NCBI GenBank assembly: GCA_015039465.1
Contig: MU129998.1
Location: forward strand, 409,798 to 459,859
Direction of reading: 5' to 3'
Length of the DNA stretch: 50,062 bases
Source: Phlegmacium glaucopus
Taxonomy: Eukaryota > Basidiomycota > Agaricomycetes > Agaricales > Cortinariaceae
Below are positions 30,781 through 41,454 of this stretch, one piece after another. Within the stretch, counting starts at the first letter, position 1; the number at the start of each line of letters is the position of its first letter. The notes below the pieces were generated by a model. The model saw only the letters and a list, made by a program, of their open reading frames with translations, was not told the DNA's origin and did not search any database. A program made the position numbers and the translations under genes.

Positions 30781-31627
30781 AGGATCATGGCAATACTTAG
30801 GCGCACTATGAGGGATCCCGGCCCCGCTCTTGCTATTCTTATGCAAACGGATATGAGCCATCGCTTCTGGCATCATAGCTTGACGTACACTGGAACAGGA
30901 CAGCAACCATAGTGGCGTGATCGGGATAGTCCCACGATGGACACTTAAGCCTTCAGTTGCATTGGTATTTATATCATGAGGAACTTCCAGCAGAAACATT
31001 CGATGCCATTTCCATGATAAAGAGCAAGGACTTGTTGACAGAACATTTAATTTCCACTTTGAAAATCCTTTCCGATTTGGGCCCTCCGCAAATCTTATAG
31101 GCTCTAAAATCCACCAAGTTGTCAACGGTTGTTAGGATTCAAGTTTGTCGCCTCTTCTGACAGTCTTAATCATTTCAAGGTTGCCTAAAAAATGGAATCG
31201 GTTATTCTTGAGTTATTCTGGCTTATACGCTTTCAAGTGATTCCTAGCATGATGACGCCAGTAGTTTCCAGGCAAGAAATATATGTATCATTTTTTAATA
31301 TTCAGTGTAGGCGGTGCAAGGGAATGCCAGAGTCACCCTGGAAAGACCTCGGAACTTTTATTTTCTTCCAGGAATAGCAATGTAATCAAATAATAGACCA
31401 CGGCAACATATTCATCTTTGGAATGCTTGTCTTTCGAATTAACGAAATGACTAGCTAGTCTACAGCTATTCATATAGTTACAACGCGTAATAATGCAAAA
31501 ATAAGGTGAAATAAAGTAGGGACCAAGTGTCCGTATCTCGCATCAGAGCTGGGTATAAAGGGTAGCTGGGTATGGAGCATCGACGACGACAAAGAGAGAG
31601 AGAGAGAGATGTAGGTGATTTCCGTCG
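30781..31627. other. Gene-poor spacer
   Basis: A 138-codon minus-strand frame (31125-30709) overlaps the permease relic and has no motif. A short GA microsatellite lies at 31595-31611. Nothing else is supported. Confidence 0.4.
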
Positions 31628-32257
31628 TCATGACATGCTGAGTAACCATACATGTGGACCCTCCATCGTGCTTGATAGTCCCGTAAATTTGGTACGCTCC
31701 CCTAAGAAGTCCACACGTTTTAGGCCTTTGTTTTTCTCAAGCTCGCGTACTTCCGACATGTCGATTCGTTTGTATCGACGGATATAAGCGTTATTTACGC
31801 TATGTTTGGCCTCAGGGGAGGGGAGGCACTGAAATTCGGCTTCAAGAGCGGCGAGGCGGAGACTGCGATGGATACCGTCAAGAACATCGCGAACAGTGAC
31901 GTGTTTTGTGCTTGTTGGTAGGATTGTGATCGTCCATGGCAGGTGTGGGCAACGAATGACCATTGAAGGTACAGGAGGAGTTGTAGCCGGTTCGTGCAAA
32001 ACGTGTGGTGGAATGGTTGACACATTGGGTTTAATGGTAGAGGGCGGATACGACACATCGTATTCCAGCATTGGAGACGGTTGGTTGATGCCTAGAACAG
32101 GATGGATTCTAGCGAGGAGATATCCTGTTAGGCTGGACCCCGCAGCAGAAAGCGGGGTTCGAGGACCTCCTGAGGAGGGGAGTGACGACGATGAGAAGGT
32201 TGGAGAGGGTGTATCAGGGAAGGCATCGCTGGCAAAGTGAACGTGCTTTCCGGGCAT
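31628..32257 (-). CDS. DUF6699-domain protein 1 (209 residues)
   Basis: A single-exon frame begins MPGKHVHFASDAFPDTPSPT. A Ser/Pro-rich N-terminal third leads to LARIHPVLGINQPSPMLEYD and then to the C-terminal conserved domain: LPWTITILPTSTKHVTVRDV, LDGIHRSLRL, NNAYIRRYKRI, GLKRVDFLGERTKFTGLSST and GPHVWLLSMS. This pattern (PW-x-I/V, VTV-DVL, R-x-DFL, F-x-GLS, W-x-L) is the DUF6699 domain common in Agaricomycetes. Its function is unknown. The opening KHVHFAS is shared in kind with the three downstream paralogues (RRVKFSD, RRVRFAS, KQVRFAY). This copy is on the opposite strand to the others. Confidence 0.85.
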   Translation of the reverse strand: MPGKHVHFASDAFPDTPSPTFSSSSLPSSGGPRTPLSAAGSSLTGYLLARIHPVLGINQPSPMLEYDVSYPPSTIKPNVSTIPPHVLHEPATTPPVPSMVIRCPHLPWTITILPTSTKHVTVRDVLDGIHRSLRLAALEAEFQCLPSPEAKHSVNNAYIRRYKRIDMSEVRELEKNKGLKRVDFLGERTKFTGLSSTMEGPHVWLLSMS

Positions 32258-35039
32258 GGTCTAGGATGTTACTAGGTGAAAACAGGTGGTGGATGAGAGC
32301 ACAGTCTGTCTTAGGGATTTCGGAGTCCATGATGGGCTGTTATATGTGATTTTGCGTATACCAGGGTTCCGTATTGGTAAGTGAGTCAATAAGACATACG
32401 ATGGCATTGTTCAAGAGAACTTTCATCGCCCCCGTAACCTGAGTCAACTGCGCCTCGCTTAGGTAATAAGTGATCAGCAGGTGCAAATCGTGACTTGGTA
32501 TCAGGATGCCGTAAAGCAGGCATGTGGAACTCATCCCTTCATATAACGTCGACCAGTGACATGGTATTGGGTTCAGTCAATGTACGGTTTGCAATTTTTT
32601 GAATTACCATTGAGAAATCACTAAGGAGTCAAGCTGAGTAGTTCTTCCTCACGCTGCCATATGACGCTGTCTGAATCCCGCCGCTATCCACGGCTTATGT
32701 AATACTATTATGTCGCTCCTAGCTGCGAAAACTGTGCCCGCACCAAAGCTTCACTCACAAAACGATTCTCACACACTAATCCGACCCCTTTTTGTGATCT
32801 CCGACCTCCTCGGCTGTCCGCAGCTACTTTCTTGACTGACAGCATTATTGACTTGGAGAACCATTGTTGTACGTATTTTTAGGGAGCGCCTGTTAAACGC
32901 TCGTCGCTAGCGTTCAAAATAGACGTCCTGTACTCACTTGGCGGAGCATTGCCGTCTTAGAGCTGTGTTTCTCTCCTGCTAATAATGCGATGCATCTACT
33001 ATCACCAGACATTCTCCTCTAGATCCGAGATCGTTCCAATACACAGTTCCAACTGAGTTAGAATCGCAGTGCCGGTGCAACCTACCAGAATATTCGTGGC
33101 TCTTCCAGCAAGGGGGTAAGTTCCAGTTATAGTGCGCTTTCTGTATCATTCCTTGATAAGTATCTCGGGTGGAAATTGACTCCACACGTCATCCTGCCTT
33201 CCTTCAGGTTTAAACCCAAGCAATATATTGTCATAAGGTTCACTTGGTTCTGAACACTTTACTTGGCATATCTTCATGGCCATTGACACTGGCTTCAAAT
33301 GAGTAAGATCTCCTCGATATGTATTATTTCACTCACGTCATCATGATTATCGTCGTTTGACCACTCCTGCGCAATGTGGCGTGATTTTTTTCCAGCTTCC
33401 CAAAACGATAACGAACTTGATATATTAGAGATGGTGCCTTCTGTGCAGTGTGCATATGGATGAGGAAGGAACAAATCAATATAAAGACTCGGACTCGTTT
33501 CGGACTCTCGGTGTGACTAAAGGAACAATAGGGAAGAGCACAAGAAGAGCAAGAATGGCAGGGAACAAGTTCTAATGACCGTCTAGATCTAAAATCTAAT
33601 ATACATCTCAACCTCTGCAAGGCTTGAAGGGTTGGAAAAAATACCAGGGTCGACCTTTTTCGTGGTGGGACCACGTATTCAGGCACAGCTGCAAATATAG
33701 CAATATGACATCATTGGCACACATACTTCCTTTTCTGCGGATTTTAGTCCGTGACCCGAGACCCGCCAAGGGCTAATCATTTTCCACTTGAAAATCTAGT
33801 GTATTTTTTTAGATGCCTAAATTCTGTACAAATTCTGTAATCATTTTTTGCATTTCTGATGCTGAACTGAACTGAAGTTTGCTGAGAACTGGACTGGAAG
33901 TTTGGTTCAAAGTTCACAATTTTGGCTGAACTGAACTTCTAGTTTTATTAGTTGTGATACCAATCATATCATCAGACACTGGAAAAACCTCTATCAAAAA
34001 CCTCTGCTTCACTGTAAAACTGATCAGATGATGTAGTGTGATGTTATCCAGGCAAAATTTAATCGTGGGAAAGACATTCAGGATCAAACCTTGAACCGGC
34101 CCGGGACCTGATGCCTGAACCGGACTTCCGCATCACTCAGGCTACCCTCGCTGTTTGTACTCACTCATCTACGAGGGAAATTTTGCAACAGTTGAGGTCT
34201 TATTTCTGATTAATCATGTCTCCCAGAGACCACATCGTCGCTATTTATTCCATGTTTTGGCATGGCGATGACTGATTACTATCTAGACATGTTATTCTGT
34301 TTGGCGTTGGTTTGGCGGGTTTAACGTTGGCATGCCCTTTCCATGGTACCAGGGAACTGCCGCCCCCGTCTGGGTCGTGAACGGAACATTCATGCGCACG
34401 CTTCATCATGATTTACACAGATCGTGTCATCTTCCTACCTTAGTCTACCTAGGCTTTCTTGGACGGCCGCTTTCCACGTGTGAAAAGTTAATTATTGATC
34501 CTTGCCCAATTATCCAGATTTGTTCACTGCGCAAATTTGATTCATCTAAAACCTTTCTCTTAGATCGGATTCAGCGCTAGTGACATCGTCTCGTCACCTA
34601 AACAGGACATCCCCTTGTCTAGAGGAAAAGACGGGTACTAGTTTGTGAGTCAAAACGCTGTGCTGGCCCGTGAATTTGGTCCCAACGTCGTCCGGAGCAT
34701 TGCCTTTGACAGTCAGACTGATATATATAAGGCATTCTCAAGTGGCTCATAATACTTCAAATGAGGTTACTGCACGGCTTATGATGTTGGCCCCACTTCG
34801 GTCTTGCTGTTTCATGGATACACAAGTTAGCCCGGAGGTGATTTAAGCGACCACTTTTAACACGCTGGCCCCATTCCTCTGTTTCTTTCACTTCATCTTT
34901 AACGGGAGTTTCTCCTTCGTCCCTGCACTCAGGTGAGGTCGCTCTGCAAGCAGCTTGACTACGTCTGCCCTTGACTGATGTTGTTCTGATATCTTTACCT
35001 GTACAGATAAGACCGGTCGATTTCACCTTTCTTTTCTTT
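32258..35039. other. 2.8-kb gene-poor spacer between DUF6699 copies 1 and 2
   Basis: No frame here carries a recognisable domain. Between 33860 and 33950 the sequence is built from short CTGAACTGAA and GAACTGGACTGG repeats. Near 34092-34121 GAACCGG flanks CCCGGGACC. A TATATATAA motif at 34722 lies about 310 bp before the DUF6699-2 start, which would allow a long leader or a 5' UTR intron. Confidence 0.4.
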
Positions 35040-35858
35040 ATGTCGTCTTCGTCCACCGGATCTACGTCTTCGTCCGCCTCAAGCTCCAGAAGACGAGTTA
35101 AATTCAGTGATTCAGATATTGTCGTGATTTTACCACCGCGTACTCCGCCTGCGGTCTCAGAAGCAGAAACATCTGAAATAATATCACCTACTGCACCTCA
35201 ATCACATTCCCCTACTTCCACAACGTCGAGCTCTGGTTTCTACACACCGCCCTCGATTTCCGAAGTTGGTATATCAATCGAGGTTCAAGATGGTGTTACA
35301 ATCAATTCCGAGAGTCGTACACCGCCCCTCTCCGATGCCGTCGTCCCGCTAGAAGCAAAATCGCTTGACACGTACGAAAATCATGGCGTTATCCTCCATA
35401 CATGCCTTACTATTTCCAATCCGTTCCACTGGAACATGCTCATCAACCCCCAAATTTCTCCCCGACCACCCGCGCTTGACCAATTTGGTCATGATTTTAT
35501 GACGGATAAGGCATTCCCCGATTCAATTTCTGTGATTCGAATCAACTGCGATATATTGCCATGGCCAATTATCATCAACATCGAGCAGGACGGGCTCGAT
35601 CGCTCACCTCTTATAGAGGATATCTCCAATTCAATCTATGTTTCCCTTTGGAAACTGGCTAGTTCTGTGGATCTCAACCATCAGACCGCAGAACGACAAG
35701 GTCGAATACAGAAAGCATACCGACGTCGATGTCGTCAATTATCCATACCTCAGGAAACGGATGGTTTGAGAAGAATTGATTTCTTAGAGGGCCAGACAAT
35801 GTTCCGTGGTCTATCTCCAGGAAGTCATGACGATGAATGGTACCTTCATATTGGGTAG
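35040..35858 (+). CDS. DUF6699-domain protein 2 (272 residues)
   Basis: The frame is open from 34971, but the ATG at 35040 is preferred because it starts MSSSSTGSTSSSASSSRRRV followed by KFSD, matching the basic K/R-V-x-F opening of the paralogues. A long Ser/Thr/Pro-rich segment follows. The conserved domain has LPWPIIINIEQDG, DISNSIYVSLWKL, KAYRRRCRQL, GLRRIDFLEGQTMFRGLSPG and DEWYLHIG. Uncharged Ser-rich N-terminal regions of this kind are usually disordered. No intron is needed. Function is unknown. Confidence 0.85.
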   Translation: MSSSSTGSTSSSASSSRRRVKFSDSDIVVILPPRTPPAVSEAETSEIISPTAPQSHSPTSTTSSSGFYTPPSISEVGISIEVQDGVTINSESRTPPLSDAVVPLEAKSLDTYENHGVILHTCLTISNPFHWNMLINPQISPRPPALDQFGHDFMTDKAFPDSISVIRINCDILPWPIIINIEQDGLDRSPLIEDISNSIYVSLWKLASSVDLNHQTAERQGRIQKAYRRRCRQLSIPQETDGLRRIDFLEGQTMFRGLSPGSHDDEWYLHIG

Positions 35859-37713
35859 GTTTAACTAGTTCTTCGCTGGACGACTGACGTCTTTATATAA
35901 GATAATATCTTTATACTTTTCTATTCGCCTCGTGTTGTATCATAACCTCTATGTACAATCATGGCTCTTCCATGCTCGTTGACTCTTTTTTCTATTGGGC
36001 TCTGTTATCTTACATGGATCATACTAGAATTATCGCGTAGTGGTGAATAGCTTAATACGATATCGATATAATGAATTCGTGCAACAGGATCCATTCACTT
36101 ACTTGAAGTTAAGAAACACGGAGTTCAACACATCAGCGTTTCGGAGCACATAATGCCCAATCGTTTTGTTTCTCGGTGCCGAGCGAGGCCCGGACGATGG
36201 ATAACTGCATGAACCCTTGATGATTCCTTCCCCTGATTTGCAACTGATTTGCGATTCGAATCTTTTACGAAAACGTTTAACCTGCTGACTGTTTCGTTGG
36301 CCGCGTGGTGGCTGTGCTCACAAACCTGAGAAGAGAAGAGAGGTAGGTCGAGATTTGTTGGTTACAACATCATGGTTACATTGCGCTACCCAGTAGTGTG
36401 CCAAAGCAATCAAATTCTGGCGCATTCCTCGGCATAAGGTATGTTGAATCTATTCGCACACCAATAGTTATAGGAAAACCGAAAACTCTGTCCATTACCA
36501 AGGACCGGGATTGCAAAAATTGCCCGGGGTAGATAAAATTTTTAAGGGCTGGAGGGTCGACCCCCCTTCTCCCCCTAAATAAGGTATGTTTCTGCCCAAA
36601 ATGGCAATTCTCTGTGATGGGAAATCTCCGAGAACATATTTCCAATGTTTTCGGAGGTGATTTCTTATGTTAAATTTTTGTCAAAAATGGCTAAATATTT
36701 TTATTATCAAAAACTGGTCAGGATGACCTCAGGAGCCCTTCAAATACCTTACAAGGCTGGGGAACGGCCCAGATGGCCCTAAATAGTAAATATATGGTTT
36801 TAGTAAGAAATTTAAGCCCTTCGGGCTGGACTCTACCTCGGGTCACGGAACAACGGCCCGGTTCCCCCTTGTCCATTACTCTTGAGGGAGGGATAATCGC
36901 GACATAGTCTCTTCTATTTTAGCATAGAATGCAGCTGAGGACTCCTCGTACGTTATACAATGATACTACGCTAGCGTTCATGTTGCGCAATGGCATATTG
37001 TGGCAAGTCACGTTGACATGCTTATGTTATGCACCTCCCAAATTGGGTGAGAAAACGAACTTTTTTTAGTTAACGCCTCGAGGGATAAACGCCATCACGA
37101 TAACGCCAATGTCCCATCTCCTTCTCTTCCTTACCACTATCGAATATCAAATTTACTATGCCTCATCCATTCTGCTGCTGCCTGTAAATTTTCATTAACG
37201 GCCGATTTCTGTAGACCTGCAGATGAACCGGTCTGGCCCTAATTGGAGTTGACGGATGCGGCTCAAGGCGTTTTGGGTGTCATGATAAAGATGAGAAAGA
37301 TGATTGTACGGTGAGTGATACTTTGTTTCACAACCATACACAATCGTCAAACGGCCAGGCGTAAATTAGTCGTGATGATCATGGTGGATTTCTTGGTGTT
37401 GAACAAGTCATCACATCATTGGCAACATGACGGTCAGATTTTGATAACGTTGTTTGCGGTTGGCATAGTATTTTTGACCGCAGGCCATTACTGACACTAT
37501 CGCGACCATTTGACAAGTAATCCTCTACTCGACCGTGCCTTGGTAGATATCGCACCTTTTCCTTTGCGTTCCTACCGAGAAGATATCTATGCTGTGCTGT
37601 TCAACCTCACACAGCCTTTAGGGGTCATTGGATCCCACCCATCCCGTGACATTGTCAGCAGTAACTCCATTGGGCGAAATCATTTTCTCGCGCGGCTTAA
37701 TGACTTGTTACCA
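35859..37713. other. 1.9-kb gene-poor spacer between DUF6699 copies 2 and 3
   Basis: The stretch from about 36360 to 36900 differs in texture from its surroundings, with GGGTCGACCCCCC, GGGCTGGAGGG and a hairpin AGCCCTTCGGGCT near 36827. It may be a degraded insertion, but no ends or coding sequence could be identified. The remainder is featureless. Confidence 0.4.
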
Positions 37714-37720
37714 TATATAA
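37714..37720 (+). promoter_or_regulatory. TATA-like element of DUF6699 copy 3
   Basis: TATATAA lies 52 bp before the ATG at 37772, a plausible core-promoter position. Confidence 0.4.
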
Positions 37721-37771
37721 TTAACCCTCTAACCCTGGACTCTGTTTCTCACTATCTCCACCACCTTCATC

Positions 37772-38470
37772 ATGTCGAGACGTGTACGTTTCGCGTCTAC
37801 CAATGTCATCTACGCACCGTCGTCCGCAGGTTCCTCCCCCTCTTTATCTGAAGCCTCGCTGCCGTCAGTGTCGCCAGACCTTCTGACTCCACCTCCCAAG
37901 GAGGTCGAATTGGAACCGTCTATTTACTGTCCCTCGAAGTTCCCAGGTCACCTCGAGCTCGACCCAGTCGAGTATTCTTCAAAGGACATCAACATCCATT
38001 ACCTCCTAGCCTTCACTCCATACACCGACCCAGTCATTTCTTATGACCTTTCTGAACAGCCACACCTTATTAGCACATTGGACGGTTGTTCCCAACCTGC
38101 GACTTCTCCACCATTGCAACGGCTCACGATTGTCCACCCATCATTCATGTGGAACGTGGAAGTTTTACCTTCTTCCTCGGTTCCTGGGGCATGCGTCACA
38201 GTTAACGACGTTTTGTCCACGTTATTTCATGAATTAACTCCCGGAGTGGATCCTGCCCACTACACCGATCTACCGCCTGAAGAAAGGCAGTACGTCGACA
38301 ACGCCTACTTCTACCGATGTGCACATATTCGAGACGTGAATGAGAGGAAGCATGCGAAGGCGAGAGGGGTTATCAAGCTGGATTTCCTAATTGGCCAGAC
38401 TCGGTTCAAAGGTCTCTCTGGTACCACCAGCGGGCCAGACATATGGGAGCTCAATGTCTCATACACATAG
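37772..38470 (+). CDS. DUF6699-domain protein 3 (232 residues)
   Basis: The single-exon frame starts MSRRVRFASTNVIYAPSSAG and ends in VSYT. After the Ser/Pro-rich segment come DPVISYDLSEQP, then the domain: FMWNVEVLPSSS, CVTVNDVLSTLFHELTPGV, DNAYFYRCAHI, GVIKLDFLIGQTRFKGLSGT and SGPDIWELNVS. It is the closest of the four to copy 1 in its C-terminal half (GLSxT-xGPxxW). In-frame upstream sequence ends before 37772 and the TATA-like site supports this start. Function is unknown. Confidence 0.87.
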   Translation: MSRRVRFASTNVIYAPSSAGSSPSLSEASLPSVSPDLLTPPPKEVELEPSIYCPSKFPGHLELDPVEYSSKDINIHYLLAFTPYTDPVISYDLSEQPHLISTLDGCSQPATSPPLQRLTIVHPSFMWNVEVLPSSSVPGACVTVNDVLSTLFHELTPGVDPAHYTDLPPEERQYVDNAYFYRCAHIRDVNERKHAKARGVIKLDFLIGQTRFKGLSGTTSGPDIWELNVSYT

Positions 38471-39664
38471 ACGTTGGCGGTCGACACCAGGTCATGCGCC
38501 ACTCGCACAATCCACAGCGGCTTCCAGGAAATGTTTGCGGTTGTGTGTTATCCCTGTTCTAATTGGGATCTGTCCCCGCTTGTCGCTCGAGATAGGCGGG
38601 GATTATGAATGGGTATCTTATCGTCACTTATTTTGGTATTTTTAGTGGTTTTCACTACTTTCTCATTCGATTATTCGTCATTTATAGAGACTCTCATGGC
38701 CCGCATGATATAACCCCATCTCACTATCGTATTAGGTTCGGTCTAGTAGATGAACCCCATCCTATCTTTCTGGGCTATACTTGGATGTAGCAAAAGTAGC
38801 TCTGGCGGCCTGGGGACTCAACTTCCTGGTGAACCGGTAGAAAAGATTAAACACTGCATGTATTATGTTGTATTAGTTTTGATCATATCGTTCGTGATAT
38901 TTATCGTGGTACCGTGTGACCGTACTACGTATCCGCAGCCAGAGCTGACATCTGTCTCTACACCCTGAAAATCAAACAGTCAAGCACTTGATATGAAGCT
39001 GGAATCCCCGAGCCCGATGACCCTTATTTGGATTCATCAGAGGGTACACGGATTAATTTTCTTGAAGTCAACCGCCCATGATGATATCTGCTGTCTCTTC
39101 CTTTCACATACAATAGTATAAGGATCTATTGGTATCTCAACCTCCGTATACGCCCTTCATCCGTCAATCAAGCCGCCCTTCAGGGTATCAATATATATCA
39201 AACCCAATCTATCGAAAAACTCCCCCAATCACCATCTGGTTTCATTAACGTGCAAAGACTCAGTTTCATGTCGTGACTAAATGAATAACTTGAAGTACTC
39301 TGGTTTCCCACCTATCGCCGCATACCTAAACCTGTTGCCTATCGCCCAGTATTTTTATACAATGTCCACTTTTTCGGAACCGATTACCTCTGTTTAGGTA
39401 TAACCGAGCATTGCCCCTCCTGTTCTCCACATTCATCCATATACCGCTCCACACGAGTCGAGTCATAGATAAATTTGATTCCAGGACTCTGAAATAAGTA
39501 GGTCGCGACCGAGAATCAAAATATAGAACCTTCTGGAGCGGAATTTTTCCATACTCAAGGACAAGAGCTTACAAGTCAAGCATAGCGTATAACATGAGAC
39601 ACGAGGTTACGATGAAGGCGGGACGGGCGCCGAAACCTGTGCTAGAGCCTGAACTGATTGGGGG
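38471..39664. other. 1.2-kb spacer after DUF6699 copy 3
   Basis: No frame with a recognisable motif. Plus-strand frames around 38391-38968 run out of the 3' end of the DUF6699 gene in other phases and look like chance. Confidence 0.4.
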
Positions 39665-39960
39665 TTTTTTTTTTTTTTTTTTAATCAAGTTTATTGTGCT
39701 GGGAGGAGTATGTCCTCATGATACACATCACATGCGGACAGGAGATTAACTAAGGAGCATAAAATAAGGGTGTGTTAAGTCAACACGTATCTAAGTCTAC
39801 AAGAGCCATAGAATGCCCACCCCCCCACTGACGGAGCAGCGGAGTAAAAGTGAGCCGGTGTATCCTCCACCGTTTTAGGCTATGCTCCCCTGTTAATACC
39901 TGAGATAAGAGAAAGTGGGCGTGGCAACGGGCGGGGATTTTGCAAGCGACAGGGCCCCCA
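39665..39960 (-). other. Possible retroposed 3' end with poly(A) tail on the minus strand
   Basis: A T-run of about 18 bases begins near 39665. On the minus strand the sequence entering it reads CCCAGCACAATAAACTTGAT before the A-run, so a canonical AATAAA signal stands about ten bases before a poly(A) tract. This is the expected structure of a processed transcript or LINE/SINE 3' end inserted in minus orientation. The upstream extent is unclear. A 120-codon minus-strand frame at 40599-40237 might belong to it but has no known motif. Confidence 0.45.
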
Positions 39961-40707
39961 AAGCGGGAGGGGAGAAGAGAGATAAGTAAGCGATGATTGG
40001 GGGTTGGAGGTGGTTGGAGGTGGTGACTGTTGTGTTCTATATCGTACCAATTCCGGACAGCTTTTTACCTTGTTCCGGTTATCGCGGTGTGGCCATATTT
40101 TGGGGGTGTCCGCTCGCCTTCAAAATGGCATTTCCGCCTTTTTCCAATGTGATTGATATATCCATTTGGAAAGTGGCAAGTGGCCACCGCCATTTCCATC
40201 GATGTGGTGGTGAAGGTTTATATTATCTTGATGACATTAGCCGACTGTTTCACGCCCCCTTTCAGGCTCCAATTCCGCGCCTGCCACGTCTTTGGACAAG
40301 CCAGCGCTTAACTTTACCGAGCGAGATGCAGATGAGACAATGTGTGACGGAGTTTTAACTTTTTCCGTAGAGTTTCCGGCGTCAGTTGGCATCAATCTTC
40401 TCTTCTCATAACCACTTTCCGTATTAGTTCTCGGGACTGACGCGGAGAAACTCGGAATTACTTGCTCGTGGAATCGACCTTCTTTGGCAGGTCTTCTGAA
40501 TGCGGGGTCTACAGAGGTTGCCCCGCTGGGCTTTTGAATTCTGAGCTTGGGAAAAAAGCAGGACGTTGGTGAGAAAAACCGATCGTCGAGTGATGGCACT
40601 CCAAGTTAAAAGAACGAGTCATAAATATTGAAATGGTGTGTCCTTATCAAAGTCCCCCAAATCTTACCGTACACCTCACCAGGCTAACCCACCCATTGCT
40701 CGGTACA

Positions 40708-41454
40708 ATGCCTGCTTTTGGACAACCAAAGCAAGTTCGATTTGCTTACAAGGACACTTACCATCCACCTCCAACGACTCCTGCGACTCCTGCGCTCACT
40801 TTTGCGTCATCCGTTCCGTCCTCCCCAGGACCGATAACACCTCCACCAATGAGTCACGGTCTTCCAGGACCATCTCCTTACACCCTCGCTTATGTTCCCT
40901 CGTTTCCAATAAAACCTTCACATTATGTATACGGGCCCAATTCGTCCTCACCCATTGCTGCAGACAGCAGCATTATGTATACGGTCTCTATTCGCCCTCA
41001 CCCATTGCTGCAGACAGCAGCGGTTACTTGGGATTTGAGGGCAAATCCCACGAGTATTACCCGGAACAATCATTTGCTTTCCAGTCAATCATTCTATGAA
41101 CAGGCTACCACCCCACCTCTGCCGTTCTTTTCCATCACATTGACACACCTTCCGTGGAACATCAAAGTTCGCGCATCCAATGGTATCTATGTGACCCTCG
41201 GAGACGTTTTCGACTCCATCTATCATTCATTGCGCAAAAACATCACTCCAAGTGAATTCGATTCGTTTCCTCACCAACAAAGGGCTACTCGTGCTTATGA
41301 GGAGCGCTACAGGCGACTCCGAAGCACCTCTGCTCGCGATGAGGAGAAGCGAGGTGGAATGAAAGGCATCGATTTCCTCATGGGCCGTACCAACTTCCAT
41401 GATATCTCCAACACTGGTCGTCGTTCGGATGAATGGCGGCTCAATGCTTCCTAA
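40708..41454 (+). CDS. DUF6699-domain protein 4 (248 residues) with an internal 50-bp tandem duplication
   Basis: The frame is open from 40633, but the ATG at 40708 gives MPAFGQPKQVRFAYKDTYHP, matching the paralogues. The domain carries SIRPHPLLQTAAVTWDLRAN, LPWNIKVRASNG, VTLGDVFDSIYHSLR, RGGMKGIDFLMGRTNFHDIS and DEWRLNAS. At 40921-41020 a 50-bp unit is repeated in tandem. Because 50 is not a multiple of three, the two copies are read in different phases (HYVYGPNSSSPIAADSS, then IMYTVSIRPHPLLQTAA). The second reading is the family-like one. Function is unknown. Confidence 0.82.
   Translation: MPAFGQPKQVRFAYKDTYHPPPTTPATPALTFASSVPSSPGPITPPPMSHGLPGPSPYTLAYVPSFPIKPSHYVYGPNSSSPIAADSSIMYTVSIRPHPLLQTAAVTWDLRANPTSITRNNHLLSSQSFYEQATTPPLPFFSITLTHLPWNIKVRASNGIYVTLGDVFDSIYHSLRKNITPSEFDSFPHQQRATRAYEERYRRLRSTSARDEEKRGGMKGIDFLMGRTNFHDISNTGRRSDEWRLNAS
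40921..41020 (+). repeat. Tandem duplication, 2 x 50 bp, inside DUF6699 copy 4
   Basis: Copies begin CATTATGTATACGG at 40921 and 40971 and both end TTGCTGCAGACAGCAG. A handful of substitutions cluster in the middle of the unit. Confidence 0.9.

Noticed and set aside
30709..31125. 138-codon minus-strand frame near the permease relic
   Set aside because: It runs antisense through the relic and shows no family motif, so it is probably fortuitous.
39993..40358. 121-codon plus-strand frame
   Set aside because: No domain; composition and position suggest a chance frame in a repeat-like stretch.
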